DNA from: Prasinococcaceae sp. CCMP 1430
Taxonomy: Eukaryota; Prasinodermophyta; Palmophyllophyceae; Prasinococcales; Prasinococcaceae
Direction of reading: 5' to 3'
NCBI GenBank assembly: GCA_013416795.1
Contig: RQSC01000015.1
Location: 73,696 to 130,225, forward strand
DNA length: 56,530 bases
The notes below the pieces were generated by a model, which worked only from the letters and a program-made list of their open reading frames with translations, had not been told where the DNA came from and searched no databases. Made by a program: the position numbers and the translations under genes. Shown here in pieces: positions 55,669-56,530 of this stretch (positions are counted from its first letter, which is position 1; each line of letters begins with the position of its first letter).

Positions 55669-56530
55669 CTAGCTGCCTCGCCTACACAGTGTGACCCTCG
55701 CGCCGCCGCCGCGAGCTCGCTCGTTCACGCCCAGCACCTCGAGCCGCCCGACGCCGCGCACGCTCAGCACGTCGCCCTCTCGCACGCCCGCCCCCGCGCG
55801 AGGTGCCTCGTCGCCCCAGTTGAGCCGCACGCCGCCGCGCTTCGCCATGAGCTCGGCGGCGCCCGCGCGGGAGAGCTTGAGTCCCGCCGCGAGCACGGCG
55901 TCGAGCCGTGGCGGCATGCTGCCCACCGCAACGTCGAAGGGCTCCCCGCGCTGCGGCGGGGGCACCTCGGCGAGCGCGCGCTCGTACGGCAGCGCCTCGG
56001 CGTGCACGCGCACGCCTCGCACTCGAAGCTCGCCCTCGCAGCCCCCGTGCGAGAGCACTTCAGCGGTGGTGGGGTCGCACACGACGTACGCCGCAGGCGC
56101 ATCCTTCGCCTTGGAGCGCGCGCCGGTGTCCACGCACTCGTCGACCACAACCACGTCGCCGAGCTTCGCCCTGCTCAGCCCCTCGCCGCTGCACAGCGCG
56201 CCAAGGAAGTCGCGCTGCGTCGCGCTCGCGAAGCGAAAGTCGCCGTACAGGCCAACCACGCAGACGAAGTCGGCCGCGGCTGCGGGTGCGAGCACCAGCG
56301 CGCCGCACGGCTCCGCGCCGTCCCCCTCCTCCCCCGCGCACATGGCCTCGAGCACCTCCGCCCTGCCCGCCACCAGCCGCTGCCGCTCGGCATCGACGCG
56401 TCCGCCGACGCGCGCGTAGCGCACGTCTGCCAGCTGCGCGAGCGCCGCCTCGGCCTCGGCGCGCTCCGGCGGCGTGAGGAAGTCGGTCGCCGCGGCGCCC
56501 CAGTCACGCGCCGCGCGCTCCGCGAGGTCG
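55669..56530 (-). CDS. PSII-type/YlmH-like S4-domain RNA-binding protein, N-terminus cut by the window end
   Basis: Resembles the YlmH and photosystem II S4 protein family of cyanobacteria, plants and Gram-positive bacteria; an S4 domain binds structured RNA, probably rRNA, and plant members are plastid proteins. At least 286 codons with no stop to the window edge. The first part reads WGAAATDFLTPPERAEAEAA, then GGRVDAERQRLV, the family's DFL-P-E and GG-x-x-AERQR motifs. FVCVVGLYGDFRFASATQRDF and LGALCSGEGLSRAKLGDVVV follow (usual form LG-L-G-R--IGDI). The S4 domain runs from PPRLDAVLAAGLKLSRAGAA through VRLNWGDE and VREGDVLSVRGVGRLEVLG. The stop is TAG at 55671-55669, 114 bases from the convergent SMCHD1 stop. 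A GTG at 56424 is not the start, because conserved sequence continues upstream. The targeting peptide lies outside. Confidence 0.88.
   Translation of the reverse strand, partial: DLAERAARDWGAAATDFLTPPERAEAEAALAQLADVRYARVGGRVDAERQRLVAGRAEVLEAMCAGEEGDGAEPCGALVLAPAAAADFVCVVGLYGDFRFASATQRDFLGALCSGEGLSRAKLGDVVVVDECVDTGARSKAKDAPAAYVVCDPTTAEVLSHGGCEGELRVRGVRVHAEALPYERALAEVPPPQRGEPFDVAVGSMPPRLDAVLAAGLKLSRAGAAELMAKRGGVRLNWGDEAPRAGAGVREGDVLSVRGVGRLEVLGVNERARGGGARVTLCRRGS

Overview
This window is nuclear DNA of a GC-rich photosynthetic eukaryote, most likely a unicellular alga. The genes carry GT-AG introns with recognisable CTGAC branch sites. The products are eukaryotic (CDC48/p97, UBA1, cereblon, SMCHD1, a CDK, SLX1) or plastid-linked (a TIC236/TamB-type translocon protein, a violaxanthin de-epoxidase relative, the LHCP chaperone LTD, a PSII-type S4 protein). 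I cannot place the lineage firmly. A haptophyte or other alga with a red-derived plastid fits, but a green alga is not excluded, because the one complete plastid presequence I can rebuild (LTD) shows no signal peptide.

Layout by region. 1-8.2 kb: partial B-type CDK (-), then TIC236 (+). 8.6-12.9 kb: a SAM methyltransferase (+) and a violaxanthin de-epoxidase-related gene (-), both with TG/CA-microsatellite introns. 13.4-19.2 kb: intronless UBA1 (+), a double acyl-CoA-binding protein (-), LTD (+). 19.5-28.4 kb: cereblon (-), a GT14-like glycosyltransferase (+), a phytanoyl-CoA dioxygenase-like enzyme (-), an ePHD-BRCT protein (+), a GNAT acetyltransferase (-). 29.2-39.4 kb: CDC48 (+), SLX1-like nuclease (+), pfkB/Mak32-like kinase (-), OPR-like repeat protein (+). 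39.9-47.4 kb: an LD-carboxypeptidase of family S66 (-), a 113-residue one-helix membrane protein (-), a membrane-anchored asparagine-synthetase-like enzyme (+), a wax-synthase-like acyltransferase (-). 47.8-56.5 kb: a large SMCHD1-type GHKL ATPase/hinge protein (+) and an S4-domain protein cut by the window end (-).

Genes alternate in strand almost perfectly, so most intergenic gaps are either divergent promoters or short convergent tails. There is no operon logic. Functional themes are plastid biogenesis and light harvesting (TIC236, LTD, VDE-related, S4 protein), ubiquitin-proteasome function (UBA1, CDC48, cereblon), and chromatin or DNA repair (SMCHD1, ePHD-BRCT, SLX1).

Most multi-exon models were rebuilt by hand from splice signals and reading phase; all phases agree unless stated. 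Open points are the 5' ends of TIC236, the VDE-related gene and SMCHD1, one internal exon of the OPR-like gene, and the first intron of the acyltransferase. One ambiguous base (N at 2805) breaks the TIC236 frame and looks like an assembly artefact.
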